DNA from: Druceiella hillmani
Taxonomy: Eukaryota; Arthropoda; Insecta; Lepidoptera; Hepialidae
Direction of reading: 5' to 3'
Assembly (NCBI GenBank): GCA_039881145.1
Contig: JAYKKI010000005.1
Coordinates: forward strand, 21,075,501-21,139,500
Length of the DNA stretch: 64,000 nucleotides
Part shown: positions 1-10,883 of the stretch, piece by piece
Numbering within the stretch: position 1 is the stretch's first letter
Layout of the letters: each line of letters starts with the position of its first letter
The notes under the pieces: model-generated
What the model was told of the DNA's origin: nothing
Databases searched by the model: none
The model's input: the letters and a program-made list of their open reading frames with translations, nothing else
Position numbers and translations under genes: made by a program

Positions 1-700
1 ATACAATTTCTTTTCTGCTCGTTGACAATTCCTTTCACTTTCTCAAGTTCTACTAAGGAAAATCGATACGGTCGACGAAAAATAGGCACATCACTAGTTA
101 ATTCTATTTTCGTTTACGTGCCTTTTAATGTAACCAATTCTGGCAAGTCTAGAACTATGCATTGACCATATTTATTTAATGAATCTTGCCTTGTGTTTTA
201 CATTAAGTGTCGAACAGTATACATCTGAATCTGCGATAAATTTCAGATAATTCATTTCAATTCAGACAACTTCAGGATGTTTCTCAATTTCATTAATTAA
301 ATGTAAATTCTGGTTCTATAAGTGCCATCTTCCTTATAAATCGCACTTCTGAAAAGTCAGGTATAATGTATTGATCCTCCTATATCTCTCCGTCGATAAT
401 ATCTAACTGATCGATATCTCTTGAAGGCAGCTAGCTTCTCCTCCCATCCTACATTCCCAAAACTAATATTTCTTTTCAGATTGGTTAATAACCTTTCTAA
501 TGTTCCGTTTTGGCTTTCTAAACCTCATCCTCTTCTCACGTTCGGCTTCAAATAAGTTATATCCCTCTCAAACCCAATTTACCAAAATTCCTCTCACCCC
601 CTCGATAATTGTCCATTTGACTCGGCAATTTATAGACCAAATATAAATTTGTGTTTCGGACTTGGTATGGTGTCCACAAATTCCAATTCGCAGGTCGTAT
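1..700. other. No recognised gene; left-edge repeat-like DNA
   Basis: No open frame with recognisable protein similarity. The minus strand may be the continuation of the non-LTR remnant that starts further right, but stops in all frames prevent a firm reading. Confidence 0.4.
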
Positions 701-1166
701 CATAAACCCTGAAAGACAGCTATGTAGATGCGTCTTTTTACTGCCCAGCTACCTCTCATTCGGCATATTTCTGCCTCCCAAAAGAATGTTTGGTATTATT
801 CGGGCAATGCTGAACTATTGTGAAGGCCTTGAGGTATGCTCGACTTAAAAATATTCGTATGCTACTTATCGTCTCCGACTCTTTAAGCTCTTTACAGTCC
901 CTACACACTAATCCTTTTTCCACAAATTGTAGCTTCCTGATTTTTACACTTACCCTTGATTTGGAGAGATCAACATCGGAAATCGTTCTTGCATGAATCC
1001 TAGTCACCGCGACATAGTCGGTAATGAAATGATCGACACAAAAGCTCGGTTCGCCGCCGTGAACGAGGGTCCCTATGATACTGTTAAGTTCATAGAAGAT
1101 CTTCTTCCCCTGACTCATTTCTAGATTGTCTTTGACTGGCAAAGGGCGTGGGGAAAATCGTCCCAT
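700..1166 (-). pseudogene. Non-LTR retrotransposon RT C-terminal remnant
   Basis: On the minus strand around 770-880 the frame reads SRAYLKAFTIVQH. This resembles the segment just after the palm of Jockey/R1-type reverse transcriptases, where a chain like 'SARKSYLKALDTIQH' precedes 'LRIALGAFRTTP'. In a neighbouring frame the next residues (TPN-like, then LL, then MP) fit the following block, so there is at least one frameshift. The upstream end of the open frame (1050-1166) lies in a separate dispersed repeat. The family assignment rests on short motifs read by eye. The element is certainly non-functional. Confidence 0.3.
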
Positions 1167-1620
1167 ATCATAAGTGATGTGGACGACCTTCTAGATCCAA
1201 TCTGTTATTCCTTCAAAACCATGGATTTCATAATACATTTTTTCTCGAAGGGAATCTTCAGTGATATCTCGTATGCATTTGATACAGTATTCTATTCCTA
1301 CTCATTTGGCTAGGCAGCGTGTTATAGCCTCCAGCGATTAGAGATTGGAGATTTGGAGATTGGAGAAGGCGATCAAAATCATTTCATTTTTGTTTGCCCA
1401 TTAAATAATAAATTTTCTACATTCATTACCAAATTATTAAGATATAAAATTCTGCTACGTGTTAACATTAAATCATTTCATCCGTTGCTAATAAAACCAT
1501 TCTAGAATTAATTATACAATGCATAAAAAAGAATGATATCAAAATTTAGGACCTTCTATATTCATTTATATGTTTATATTTGTTTTCATGTTTGTTTGAT
1601 AAAAAATATACTTATTTTGA
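1050..1620. repeat. Dispersed repeat family R1, copy A
   Basis: This stretch aligns with 3617-4160 in the same orientation. Shared landmarks include GAAGATCTTCTTCCCCTGAC (copy B has CTCC for CTTC), TCCAATCTGTTATTCCTTCAAA (B: TCCAGTCTGTTATTTCTTCAAA), a CCCATTAAA...AAATTATTAA block and TAGAATTAAT. Similarity fades at the poly-T-rich end near 1600. On the minus strand both copies keep a short peptide pattern, REKM..E.H.FE.ITDWI, so the repeat may derive from a coding element. I do not recognise the family. Confidence 0.6.
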
Positions 1621-2159
1621 ATCAAGCAATAGTGACAGATAATCAGTATTGCCACCCTTTCGAAACTTGACACTGGCAAAGATTCTCTATGGAGAGAATG
1701 ATCGCCATGGAATGATGGAAAGAAAAATCTATAATCTAACCTTATCCGTCAACACCATAAACATGTTCAAACCATTCCCACCTTGATCTAAGTTTGACTT
1801 TGCTATAACCTAAAAACTTGACATTCCGGCAAATACATCTAATAGCACGCCAGTTTATAATTATTTTAAAGCAAAAATATATGAAATCAAAGAGTTTTGC
1901 AAGATAGAAACTTTCAAATGAAGCGGATTGGTTTTTCGCTGCCTGATTATTTCGTCATTATTTTCATGGTATTCTGTCCCTTAGATTACAATAAGTTATT
2001 TATTATTTACGTTATTTAAATTTTAGTTATATTTTCCATTTAGTCTCTATCCCATCAGTAGCTATATTCAATTAATAGTTATTATCAGTCTTGTGTTCGG
2101 TAAGTTTTTTCCTATTTTTATTGTGTTATTTACTTCTGCCAGATTGACCCTGCTTCAGT
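1621..2159. other. No recognised feature
   Basis: AT-rich DNA between repeat copy A and the start of the non-LTR remnant. I see no open frame or structure to annotate. Confidence 0.4.
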
Positions 2160-3640
2160 TTAGTGAAGATGGTTTTAGTTATTCCCCCTAAACCACAATA
2201 CCCTTCTGAATCCATGCTTTCTCTTAATAATAATTTGCTTGTCCTACTTCTCCAGTAAACTATGTTACTATAATGGATTTTCAACAGGAGCTAAAACGTA
2301 AATCGAAGTATCGTAAAAGAGCAATTATAAAAGAGCAAAAAGTCCATTCTTCTGACACCTCCTGCACTGAAATAGTTGATACAATTCTTCGTACGATTCC
2401 TCGCCGCGCTATGAACGATCACAAGTAAATTCTGATTTACTCCCATCTTTACCAACATCACCTTCTCCCTCCTACCCTCCCAATTCTTCTGAGGGTCACT
2501 TATATATTTCTGTCGATATTGGATCATTTATTGTCCACGTTCATCGAAAAGAACCTCGCAAACAATTAAATTTGGTTCCGACTTAAAAAATTAACAAGTC
2601 GATGGTATAATCCGAGATGGAGGTAAGCAAATTGGTATTTCTGCCAATTCGGTTGAGTTTCATCTGCAGACCCCGCCAACCATTTCGTAAACCTCTGCTT
2701 TTACGGGATAGAATATACTGTTCATCCCCTCCTTTAACGTCGGTCGTATAGGCAATGTTCGCAATGTTCCGTCAATCGGTCTGACCAGGAGGTTTTAAAA
2801 AACATAGAAGTCCCAGAAGGTTACGATAAAGTGATTGAAGTCCACCGTTAAACTTTAAAAAATTGATCGATGACCAACCCAAATATTTTCCATCAGAGTA
2901 GATCACCTTTGATAGCCAAATCCGTCCCCAACATATATTTATGACAGTGGCAATCATGCTTTCACTGATAGCATTTGTTCGGAATTCAAAAGACAAAAAT
3001 ATCAAATTCGAAATGTTTGAAAAAGACATCACATACAGAAGTATCCAAAATGGTCCTTTCAACAAGGAAATCATAGGTCTCACTTACAGCTCAAACCCGC
3101 ATACTCTTCTAAAAATTTGCTCTCTCCGTCTCGACCTACCAAATCTCCTCACAATAAAATTGTGACTCTAAAACATCGACCCCATTCTTCGACAACTCCC
3201 AACCAGGACTACGACCGCTCGGCCCTAGAACAAGCTTGGGCAGACTTCCGAATTCCTCAGTCTGAAAATGGCTGCGATCTTAGTCAACCACTTTCAGTTA
3301 ATATTCCTTGTACAATGAATATTATTATATTATTATTCTTTTTTTGACCACTCTGGTCAAAATTCTAAGTTCCGCAAGCAAATACCGTTCAACTTTGCCT
3401 TTTCTATTCTTACCTCCCCTCAACCCCTTATAATGGCTCCGCCAACAGTGGCGAGGAACTTGCAATGGAATAGTCATAATGTCATTTCCAACAAAATAGA
3501 TCTCCGCCACCTCCTTGCCAAGTTCTCTCAATCCTCCATCCGGAACTGCCATCTGGGATACTTGGTTGAAGGCAGGATACCATTTTAAAATCCAGGGCTA
3601 TGCCGCTAAAGCTAGGATCGTCGTCGTGAGAACGGGGACC
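2160..3640 (+). pseudogene. Non-LTR retrotransposon remnant (possible ORF1, start of endonuclease ORF2)
   Basis: Near 3433 the plus strand starts with ATG and reads LQWNSHNVISNKIDLRHLL, then LVEGRIPFKIQGYA after small breaks. This is the signature opening of the apurinic-type endonuclease of I/Jockey/CR1-like elements (L-Q-W-N-x-x-x-I-x-x-K-x-x-x-L-x-x-L, then W-L-K-P-x-x-x-F-x-I-P-G-Y). The upstream pyrimidine-rich, proline/serine-rich frames (2270-3350) would be the matching ORF1, but many stops interrupt them. The endonuclease is cut off after about 70 codons, where repeat family R1 (copy B) begins. The element is dead. The EN call is firmer than the ORF1 call. Confidence 0.45.
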
Positions 3641-4160
3641 TACGTTTCACTCTTAATTTCATTGAAGATCTCCTTCCCCTGACTTGTTCATGGATGGTAC
3701 CTGCTGGCAGAAAGCGTGAGAAAGATCATTCCAGATCACGGTTGCGAAGTACTTCCAGATCCAGTCTGTTATTTCTTCAAAATCGTGATTTTCAAAATCC
3801 ATTTTTTCACGGAAGGGAACCTCTGTAGAATCTCGCATGCATTTGAGAGTTTTATTCCTGCACATTTAGCTAATATGCATGTCAAAGAATTTTCAATCTG
3901 CGATTGTGTGTTTAGGAAAGGTGATCTAAATCATTTTTGAATGCCCATTAAAAAATACATTTTTTCGTTTATTTACAAATTATTAAAATATAAAATTCAA
4001 TTGCCTATTAACATAACATAAATTTACTTATTGCCAACAAACGCATTTTAGAATTAATCATTCAATACATAAGAAAGAACAACATGAACAGATCTTTCAA
4101 ATTCATATTAATGTTTATTTCTGTTTTTGTTTGTTGGTATATTTGTATATGCTTATTTTG
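3617..4160. repeat. Dispersed repeat family R1, copy B
   Basis: Direct-orientation partner of 1050-1620, diverged but collinear over about 540 bases. It overlaps the truncated end of the endonuclease remnant. Either the repeat is the 3' part of the same retroelement or the retroelement was cut by it. The other copy lacks the endonuclease start, which favours independent 5' truncations of one family. Confidence 0.6.
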
Positions 4161-4241
4161 TAGTCTACTTCTTATTACGCATACATGGAGACTTACAGAC
4201 CTCACAATATTTGATCCTCGTGCGCTATCTGTTTCATCCTA

Positions 4242-4270
4242 GTGGGTATTACACTACCAATATTTACCGC
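4242..4270 (+). repeat. Short element shared (inverted) with 12402-12430
   Basis: These 29 bases begin GTGGGTATTACACTACCAAT. Their reverse complement recurs at 12402-12430 with two differences. The downstream parts of the two loci do not obviously align, so this may be the conserved end of a larger element. A second, weaker echo of the tail (TATCGCGATTC) follows at about 4328. Confidence 0.5.
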
Positions 4271-4804
4271 CATTCAAGTTATTACGGTACGAGAGTATTG
4301 AAGCGGGGTGTTAAACTATCAATAGTTATCGCGATTCTTGATACCAATATTCGCTTGCGCTTCGTATACGATAGTCGACTTGAATAATGGACGTCATTTA
4401 ATAAACTCTGTATCGCTATAATAACTGAAATGTCTATGAATAAAACACGTCGAACAAAACGATTAAATTAAAAATTGGATGTTAAAACGAGAAACTACAT
4501 TCATTTCGACATGTATCAATGATTTCACAATACATTAGTAAATAAGATACGCACCTCAGAAAATCTATATCGCCGAGAGATAAACTGTCCGTCACATTAC
4601 GATATTTGGCGAATGGCAGGAATTGCAAATGTTAGAGATATTCAAGTTTTCTCTCTTCGGCCACCATAAGTGAATCGGTCACGGATACATGCAATGCTCT
4701 GATTTATGTCCTCAAAGACTACATAAAGGCAAGAAATAACAGCACAACTACGAGTAATTTTTTTTAATCATGTTATAATATATAATATATTTGTAATTGT
4801 TTTA

Positions 4805-5048
4805 AATTATTTTTGTCAATATTATCGAGAAGAGATGAGATAACTAAAACATAATTTTGCAGTTGTCTTATACTCTACGAGAACAATTCATAGTTCGACG
4901 TGTAAAAGTTCAGTGGCGCCATCTCACTTTTTTAAGCTATAACTGGGAAGTGAAACTAAACGCTTATACAATGACTGTTTGTTGAATGTTTAGGATGACA
5001 GCTATTAAATATCAGGTATTTCTTCAAATGTCGACTTCATTAGGCCTT
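4805..5048. repeat. Dispersed repeat family R2, copy A
   Basis: Aligns in the same orientation with 9953-10167. Shared blocks: TCTACGAGAACAATTC, TCGACGTGTAAAA, GCGCCATCTCAC, GACAGCTATTAAATATCAGG. This copy has about 24 extra bases (ATGACTGTTTGTTGAATGTTTAG) that copy B lacks. A similar TTTAATGTTTAGGATTACC occurs at about 8850. Sequences with a 'gcgccatctc' core are common in arthropod LTRs and MITEs; no coding capacity is seen. Confidence 0.6.
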
Positions 5049-5359
5049 TTTATAGTTAAGTCATCCTCGACTTCATTCACCGATTTTATCTGTAAATTAT
5101 TACAAAAACTGACATTAGCTTTAATCACTTTACAACACTTTAAAGGTTACGTAAGTGATTATGAATCCCAAGCTTTACCTAGACAGAAGAGTGAGCAGTT
5201 CTGTCTTGATCAGCAAAGCTCACAACACAATAGCCACCTTGATGCCTTAGGATCAGGTTTATAATAGAAAGGGTAACAGCGTTGTCAATACCAAGCAGAA
5301 CTTAATGGTGAACGTCACTGACTTAGTCTGTAACTCATCTGGCTTCGCTTCTCCTTAGT

Positions 5360-5680
5360 CATATCTTCTCCACAGGAATAAGCCCATACACTACTTGACC
5401 AAAACAGTGCAATATAATCCTTAACGGATCAATTCATGATAGTCCAACCCTCGCCACAGGGACAAGTCCATACATTACTTGACCAGAGTAATGCATCATA
5501 TTCCTTGACTCAGCGGATACCATAGCCCAACCCTTGCCGCAGAAATAATCCTATACATTACTTGACCAGGGTAATGTACCATATTCCTTGACTCAGCGGA
5601 TACCATAGCCCAACCTTTGCCGCAGAAATAATCCTATACATTGCTTGACCAGAGTAATGTACCATATTCCTCGATTACCT
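5360..5680. repeat. Tandem repeat, 83-84 bp unit, about four copies
   Basis: The landmark CTTGACC recurs at 5394, 5478, 5561 and 5644, spacings 84, 83 and 83. Each unit carries a 'CATACA(T/C)T(A/G)CTTGACCA' block, a variable 'GTAATG' and a 'CAACC..TGCCGCAG' block. The last two units are nearly identical, while the first is the most diverged. The base composition is richer in GC than the flanks. Confidence 0.85.
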
Positions 5681-5699
5681 GGATCAAAATTGTTGTGAT

Positions 5700-6097
5700 G
5701 CTGTCGTCATCAGCCAGGACGGTTCGACCCAAAAAGTTATGATTCATAATTAAATTGAAATCATAATTCACCCAATAGTCAACTGCATGTCAAATTAAGA
5801 CAAATAAATAAACAACCTATTACCATGACTCACTTTGGCTATAACGTAGCCCAATAAAAGCAACCCCCAATGATATCCATACGCGCATCCAGTCCATGGA
5901 TTGCCGTACGTATCACCACGTGACGATGGATTAGGGTCTTTTCAAGACCCGACCTTCATCAGCGCTAATTATGTCCCTCAGACTACTCGAAATACACCAA
6001 TTTTCACCAGATTACGACTACGAAATAGCTACTGATACGGTCCACGTCATCGACAAAACCATAGAGGCCACAATCTGAAATACTAAATAATTCAAAC
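5700..6097. other. Moderate-GC stretch, no gene recognised
   Basis: More GC-rich than average and lies just downstream (on the minus strand) of a Gypsy-like fragment. It could be the 3' end of that element, but no LTR, polypurine tract or open frame could be demonstrated. Confidence 0.35.
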
Positions 6098-6270
6098 TTA
6101 ATCTCCATTGTTTATGTGATCCACTACATTTAAATCAACATCGGTTAGTGCTCGATTCTCAGGCAAATCTAATATTTCAAATGCTTTGAACGGACCTTTA
6201 CATTTAAGATTCAATTTTGTTTGGATACATTCTTCCTTTTGTACATCGTCCCATTTTATAGTAACCATTG
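6098..6270 (-). pseudogene. Possible Ty3/Gypsy integrase C-terminal fragment
   Basis: The minus-strand frame reads QTKLNLKCKGPFKAFEIL, then LPENRAL. It resembles the SH3-like C-terminal part of Gypsy integrases ('..KLKPKFKGPYKVTEVLPNNRY..'). Compare the better-preserved plus-strand fragment near 13050, which has SKRPFKVTAVLPNDHYEVED. Only about 45 codons are interpretable; the upstream part is low-complexity AT DNA. Chance similarity cannot be excluded. Confidence 0.35.
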
Positions 6271-6544
6271 CTAAACGGGTAAAATAATAAATTATATAAA
6301 AATAACAAAAAAAAACATAAATCAACCCAAAGTCCTCGGTGAGCGATCATTCATGTACAAAACGAACACTAAATGGATACATCGCCGCTCTATATTGCTA
6401 AGCGCCAACTCAATCTAAAGAGTACGTGCAGGTAGTGACGTGGCAGCGACACTCGAATATTCGAAACATTATAAAAATAAATATTTATCATCATACAAGC
6501 ATTCAGAAATAATAAATGTAAATTATCAAGAATTAAGCAGAGCT

Positions 6545-6640
6545 ACCGCCCGTTCACAATAGAAACGCGGCCGCGATTCTTCACGCGGGCTGCATCCACA
6601 ATGGAAGTGCAGACGCGGGCGCAGTGCTCGGTGTATTCTT
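6545..6640 (+). repeat. GC-rich island, possible transposon end
   Basis: A CpG-rich patch in AT-rich DNA, containing GCCCGTTCACAATAGAAACG and CCACAATGGAAGTGCAGACG. The second motif recurs in inverted orientation at 8971-8992 (CCACAATGAAAGCGCTGGCG on the minus strand). The two patches flank a PIF/Harbinger-like transposase remnant, so they may be its ends. The inverted match is short and imperfect. Confidence 0.35.
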
Positions 6641-7218
6641 TTTTCCCTTAATCAAACTTATATGAGGACTATAGAAACCATGAATATATTTCTTATGGTT
6701 GTACAAGAATGTCTGTAAATTCATTCGATTGTATTCTAAAAGGGATAAGACAAGAATTAAAAAGAACGCAATCTAATTTTCGAAATGATTATATTTTGAC
6801 AGAAGAAATGTTATTCATCACATTAAGGTAAAAAGTAAATCCATTTAGGGAAAGGAATATGGAGTATACAACTACCAAAAAAAAACATTACAACAAACAT
6901 TGATTATATTATATATTTATTTGCAGTTCGTTGAGAACAAAACAATTTGTTCGCCTATTTTAAACGTTCTTACTATACTAACGTAATCATTTAATAAAGT
7001 ATCTAATGTATTCATTGTCCTTATTTATATGTACATTATTTGAAACCTAAATAATACCTTGTTAAATCATAATCAGTCTTATGCCATCATTATATATAAT
7101 AATTATTAACGTAATTATTTACTATAGTAGAGGTTTATTAATTGTCTTTATTTATTAGTATACTAATTAACAAAAAAGTATATTTCCCTATTATATGTAG
7201 TCTCATTTACAATAATTT
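6641..7218. other. No recognised feature
   Basis: Very AT-rich. No open frame or repeat recognised. Confidence 0.4.
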
Positions 7219-7860
7219 TTAAAGATGACAAAAATTATTAACGTAATTAATAAGCATCTGTACTTTAGAGACATCGACTATAATAATTTGCACTAAGTGT
7301 TTCATGTAACTCGCTGTATTATATTCGTAATAATCACCTTGAAGATTTCTGTTTACTCCAAGATCGTCTGATTGTATTTCTATTCGTCTATCATTATTTT
7401 CTAATTTTTCCATTTCATATAATATTACCTGATTAATTTTATTTGTGGCCCTCAAATTTTGTGCATCGAAATAATAGTTTTTTCTAAACAAATTTCTATA
7501 AAATCTTCACGTATTTGAGATGCACTTTTGCGTTTTTTGCTACTACCAGCAGGTACACCAGTTTACAAAGAACCATCAAGAGAAGCATTATGTGATAAAT
7601 TTTCAATATCTTTATTCCTATTACCATTATTTTTATCAAGATTTTCCAATATATTTCCTGGAACAGTTTCATCTAAATAGAATTTCATTATTTCATGATA
7701 CAGTCACGAAATAATGAAATTCTGTAGATTTGGAATCTTCATTAACGTCTCCGTTTTCTGGCAACGCAGAGAGCTGATTTTTTTCACTTTTCTTCGAAAT
7801 TCGTTTTTGAGATTCTTCGATTTAATTTTCAGTAGGGGAACTGCAAATAGTATAATATTT
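7219..7860 (-). pseudogene. Possible accessory (MADF/Myb-type) protein remnant of a PIF/Harbinger element
   Basis: Minus-strand frames give GSSKKRKSASQIREDFIEIC, preceded by an acidic stretch with ENGDVNEDSKST, and further on NKINQVILYEMEKLENNDRR. Basic nuclear-signal plus helical C-terminal segments of this kind occur in the second, DNA-binding protein of PIF/Harbinger elements, which is often divergent from the transposase gene. The transposase remnant here starts at 7894 on the plus strand. Frames are broken several times, including by a hairpin at 7679-7723. This is an inference from context, not a domain match. Confidence 0.25.
7679..7723. repeat. Perfect 16-bp inverted repeat, 13-nt loop
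   Basis: AGAATTTCATTATTTC at 7679-7694 is the exact reverse complement of 7708-7723. The arm duplicates the local frame in inverted orientation, which suggests a small template-switch insertion within the transposon remnant. Confidence 0.8.
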
Positions 7861-7893
7861 TTTTTTATTTATTCCAGACGTCTTTAAACTGGA

Positions 7894-8205
7894 ATGACCT
7901 TTAAATCATTAATACAGAGCCTTCGTCACGGGACAAGTATTATAAGCAAGATTATTTGTCAAAAATATGAAGCTATTTGGAAAATATTTAAAGATAGCGT
8001 AATGCCTACAACTTCAGATTTGAAAAAGGACATTCAAGAGTTTTATTTTCTACCGAAATTTCCCAATTACTTTGGCAGTAGGTATAGGACGGGAAGCGTT
8101 TCCGTGTCGAACGCCCAAATAATTCTGGTTAGAAATATTTTAATTACAAAAAGCACTCTTCTGTCATTTGCAAGCAGTAGTGGACGCTTATAAAAAGCTG
8201 TCATT
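7894..8205 (+). pseudogene. PIF/Harbinger transposase remnant (N-terminal half)
   Basis: The open frame begins MTFKSLIQSLRHGTSIISKI, followed by YEAIWKIFKDSVMP and FPNYFGS. These match the pre-catalytic part of DDE_4 (PIF/Harbinger) transposases, '(T)F+SL..F+.G.STIS.I+...Y.AIW..L....MP' and 'FPNC.GA+DGKH'. After FGS the reading continues in another frame, with recognisable pieces around 'NSG', 'F..QKALFCHLQAVVDA', the 'NYKKYFSVVLLAVVDA' block with its second catalytic Asp. At least two frameshifts and stops make it non-functional. The C-terminal half is absent here, but related sequence lies at 10,913-11,515. Confidence 0.65.
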
Positions 8206-8864
8206 ATTGAACTCGGTAGAAAGGAAAAGCCTAAGTGATGAAATGTCCCTCACATTTCAGTTTTCAAAACAAAATTTATTCCACCTCGAAATTTACCTAA
8301 TCGTCCATCGTAATACCCAATTTCTTAATCGGAGATGAAGCATATCCCTTGAAGAGTTATTTAATTCCTCCGTATCCACAAAGGAATCTAAATGCATAAA
8401 GAAAATATTTCAACAAGATTGTCGTCGGTGTGTATGAAAGTAAAATGCGCCTACGGCATTGAACTGAAAAATGGTGTAATCTGAAAAATGTAGAACATGT
8501 TTTTTTGTTAATTAAAAGTTGTTGCCTGATATATAATATCATGCAAGATAGGGACGGCAATAACGATATAGCTCACAAAATTGTTACATCGAAATTAAAC
8601 AGGCGAGATAAAGAAGGAGAAATAACAAAAAAAAGGCAAAATAAGACGAATATAATAGTTTTCTATTTAAATATTGCGGACGTTTGCTCATCCAAATTGG
8701 CGTTCTTTCTTATATAGCCGTTATTAATAATTCACAGTCAGCTGTGTCCATTTTATTATTAATTATTGCATTACATTAAATGAAGAATACACTTGACGCT
8801 TGATCAAACCTGTGCACACTATGAACGCGTATATAGATCTGCTATTGTTTAATGTTTAGGATTA
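8206..8864. other. No recognised gene
   Basis: The short open frames on both strands (for example 8505-8717 plus) have no recognisable motif. The stretch lies between the transposase remnant and the second GC-rich patch and may be the rest of that transposon. Confidence 0.35.
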
Positions 8865-9010
8865 CCGCGTCCGCGCGCCGCTCCCGCCTCCCTTTTCGCG
8901 TCATGAACACACCGCACCTGCTTGTTCTTTATGAACGAATTTGTAGCTTTTGTAGCGCCCCGCCCCCTCCCGCGCCAGCGCTTTCATTGTGGGGGGATTT
9001 CTCCCCCATC
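8865..9010 (-). repeat. GC-rich island, possible second transposon end
   Basis: The patch runs from CGCGTCCGCGCGCCGCTCCC to a run of G at 8993. Its inner part is an imperfect inverted match to 6596-6618. Its high CpG content in AT-rich surroundings is striking and could also mark a CpG-rich promoter, but no gene starts beside it. Confidence 0.35.
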
Positions 9011-9952
9011 ATGTTTTGCGATTCTAGTAGATATCTAACCAAAAGTAATCACTGTCTCACGCAGACGCGAACCTATTACCCAATGCATATTACTTTAACG
9101 AGATGCATTGATAATAAAAAGGTAGGTCAAATGACAAAATAAGTATCCTTGAATGTGAAAAAAACGTGCACAATCTTTATTTTTTTTAAGTAGATACAAT
9201 ATATTTGCGATGTGGAGTGTTTTCAGACATAACTAAAGGTTAAAACATCTTAAAATTACCTTACGAACATTCCTTTGTTCCAATCGTTCAACCATATGTA
9301 ATTATAAATTTCATTACTTAAAAGACATGTATCATCATTTTTTTGCAAATTAGGGTCAAAGTAAGAAGTATAGAAATAATGGTTGGATTTCATCATGTTC
9401 ATAGAACAAACTGCATTATAACCATAGACTTTCGTAGTATATTAAGTCTAAAATTATAACATAATGCAGGACTATTACTTCGAGATAAAACAATGCGATC
9501 TATTGTTACTTTAAATTGAGACCTTGATTTAAAATCTCGTGTCCAATCATAATGTCATTATTTAAACTACGGCTAGACACCGCATGAAATAGGATCTTTA
9601 ACCAATATTTGTTTATGTTAGCCACCGAACGGATCTGTGTGTTGTGAACACTGTGTTGACCAGTTACAATTGCACAGTGTCATGAAATGCTCACGACCCG
9701 ATTCAGATTCATGCTCTCTAGGTCTAGATCTTCACCTTGAAAATGACTCAGCCTGAAGCTCCTTTGGAAATTGACTTCTACTTTCAATATCCGACGTAAA
9801 ATCCAATCGTCGGCAGCGTCTATCAAAATTCAGCCCCCGTACGCTCTCACTGCAGATACTGATCACTATTGTAATAACGGTATTTATTAATCCTCGTAAA
9901 ACACACTCACGAATCTGATAGCACACAGTATATCCCAATGATGATCTGTAGT
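9011..9952. other. No recognised feature
   Basis: AT-rich sequence without an open frame or repeat that I can support. Confidence 0.4.
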
Positions 9953-10167
9953 AAATTATTTTAATCAATACTGTCGAGAAGGGATAAAACAAATAAAACA
10001 TCGTTTTCCAGTTGTTTTATAATCTACGAGAACAATTCGACGTGTAAAATGTACAGTAGCGCCATCTCACATTGTAAACTATAACTGCGAAGTAAAACTA
10101 GAAGTTTGTACACTGATATGACAGCTATTAAATATCAGGCTTTTCTTCAAATATCAACTTCATTATG
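9953..10167. repeat. Dispersed repeat family R2, copy B
   Basis: Direct partner of 4805-5048, lacking about 24 bases present there and shortened between the CTACGAGAACAATTC and CGACGTGTAAAA blocks. Similarity stops at CAACTTCATTA. Confidence 0.6.
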
Positions 10168-10883
10168 ATTTAAACAGCGAAAAAAATGTTCCTACCCCGC
10201 ATTGATCCAAATCAGATGTGGGGAATTACATGAGAAACCCTCGCTTTCTGTATGACAACTAATAATTTCGGAAGGGTATCCCTCCATTATTGGCGAAGAT
10301 GACATTGCCATACCCTCTTCACGGATAGCAGAGGATGGAGGCGAACCATTTTCTATTAATTATATTCTTTCCGAAACGTACTCATTGTCTGTTAGAGGAC
10401 TACTTCCTAGGTACTTTCCTAGTAATTTACTAGGTAGTACTTCCTGATGGTATAGTACTACTGTTACTGTTTTCGGTAAAATGTATATTCGGTGGCGAAA
10501 TCAATTGCAACGGCAAAACAAATAGAAGTGGATGGATATGGTGCGAAAAAATTATTAATTTGTATCAAATCTTTATGCAAATTATCAAGCCTTGCTTAAT
10601 AAAGAATGTCATTAATAGGTTTTTCTGCATATAATTTTTGCATAGGATTGATTTTTTTTTCAATTTATCAGTCCACACGCGGCTAGTAAATCAACTGATT
10701 CTAACAACAGCTGGCATGCCCGAATTTTAGTAATTAATGTTGCTTTTTGTGAACTATTCTTTTTTTTAGTTTTCTTCAGTGGAATGTAATATGGTGTCAA
10801 AGAAGAAAATAATTGATTGCTTTCTTCATTTTCTTTACTAAACGTGTCATCCAAAAATGACACAATCCAGCGCTTTTTTGTAA
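10168..10883. other. No recognised gene; possible accessory-protein remnant on the minus strand
   Basis: A 76-codon minus-strand frame (10660-10890) starts MAFTKKRWIVSFLDDTFSKE and contains a basic KKTKKKN stretch. Like the frame at 7219-7860 it lies divergently next to a Harbinger transposase piece, so it may be a decayed accessory gene. I recognise no domain. Confidence 0.3.
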
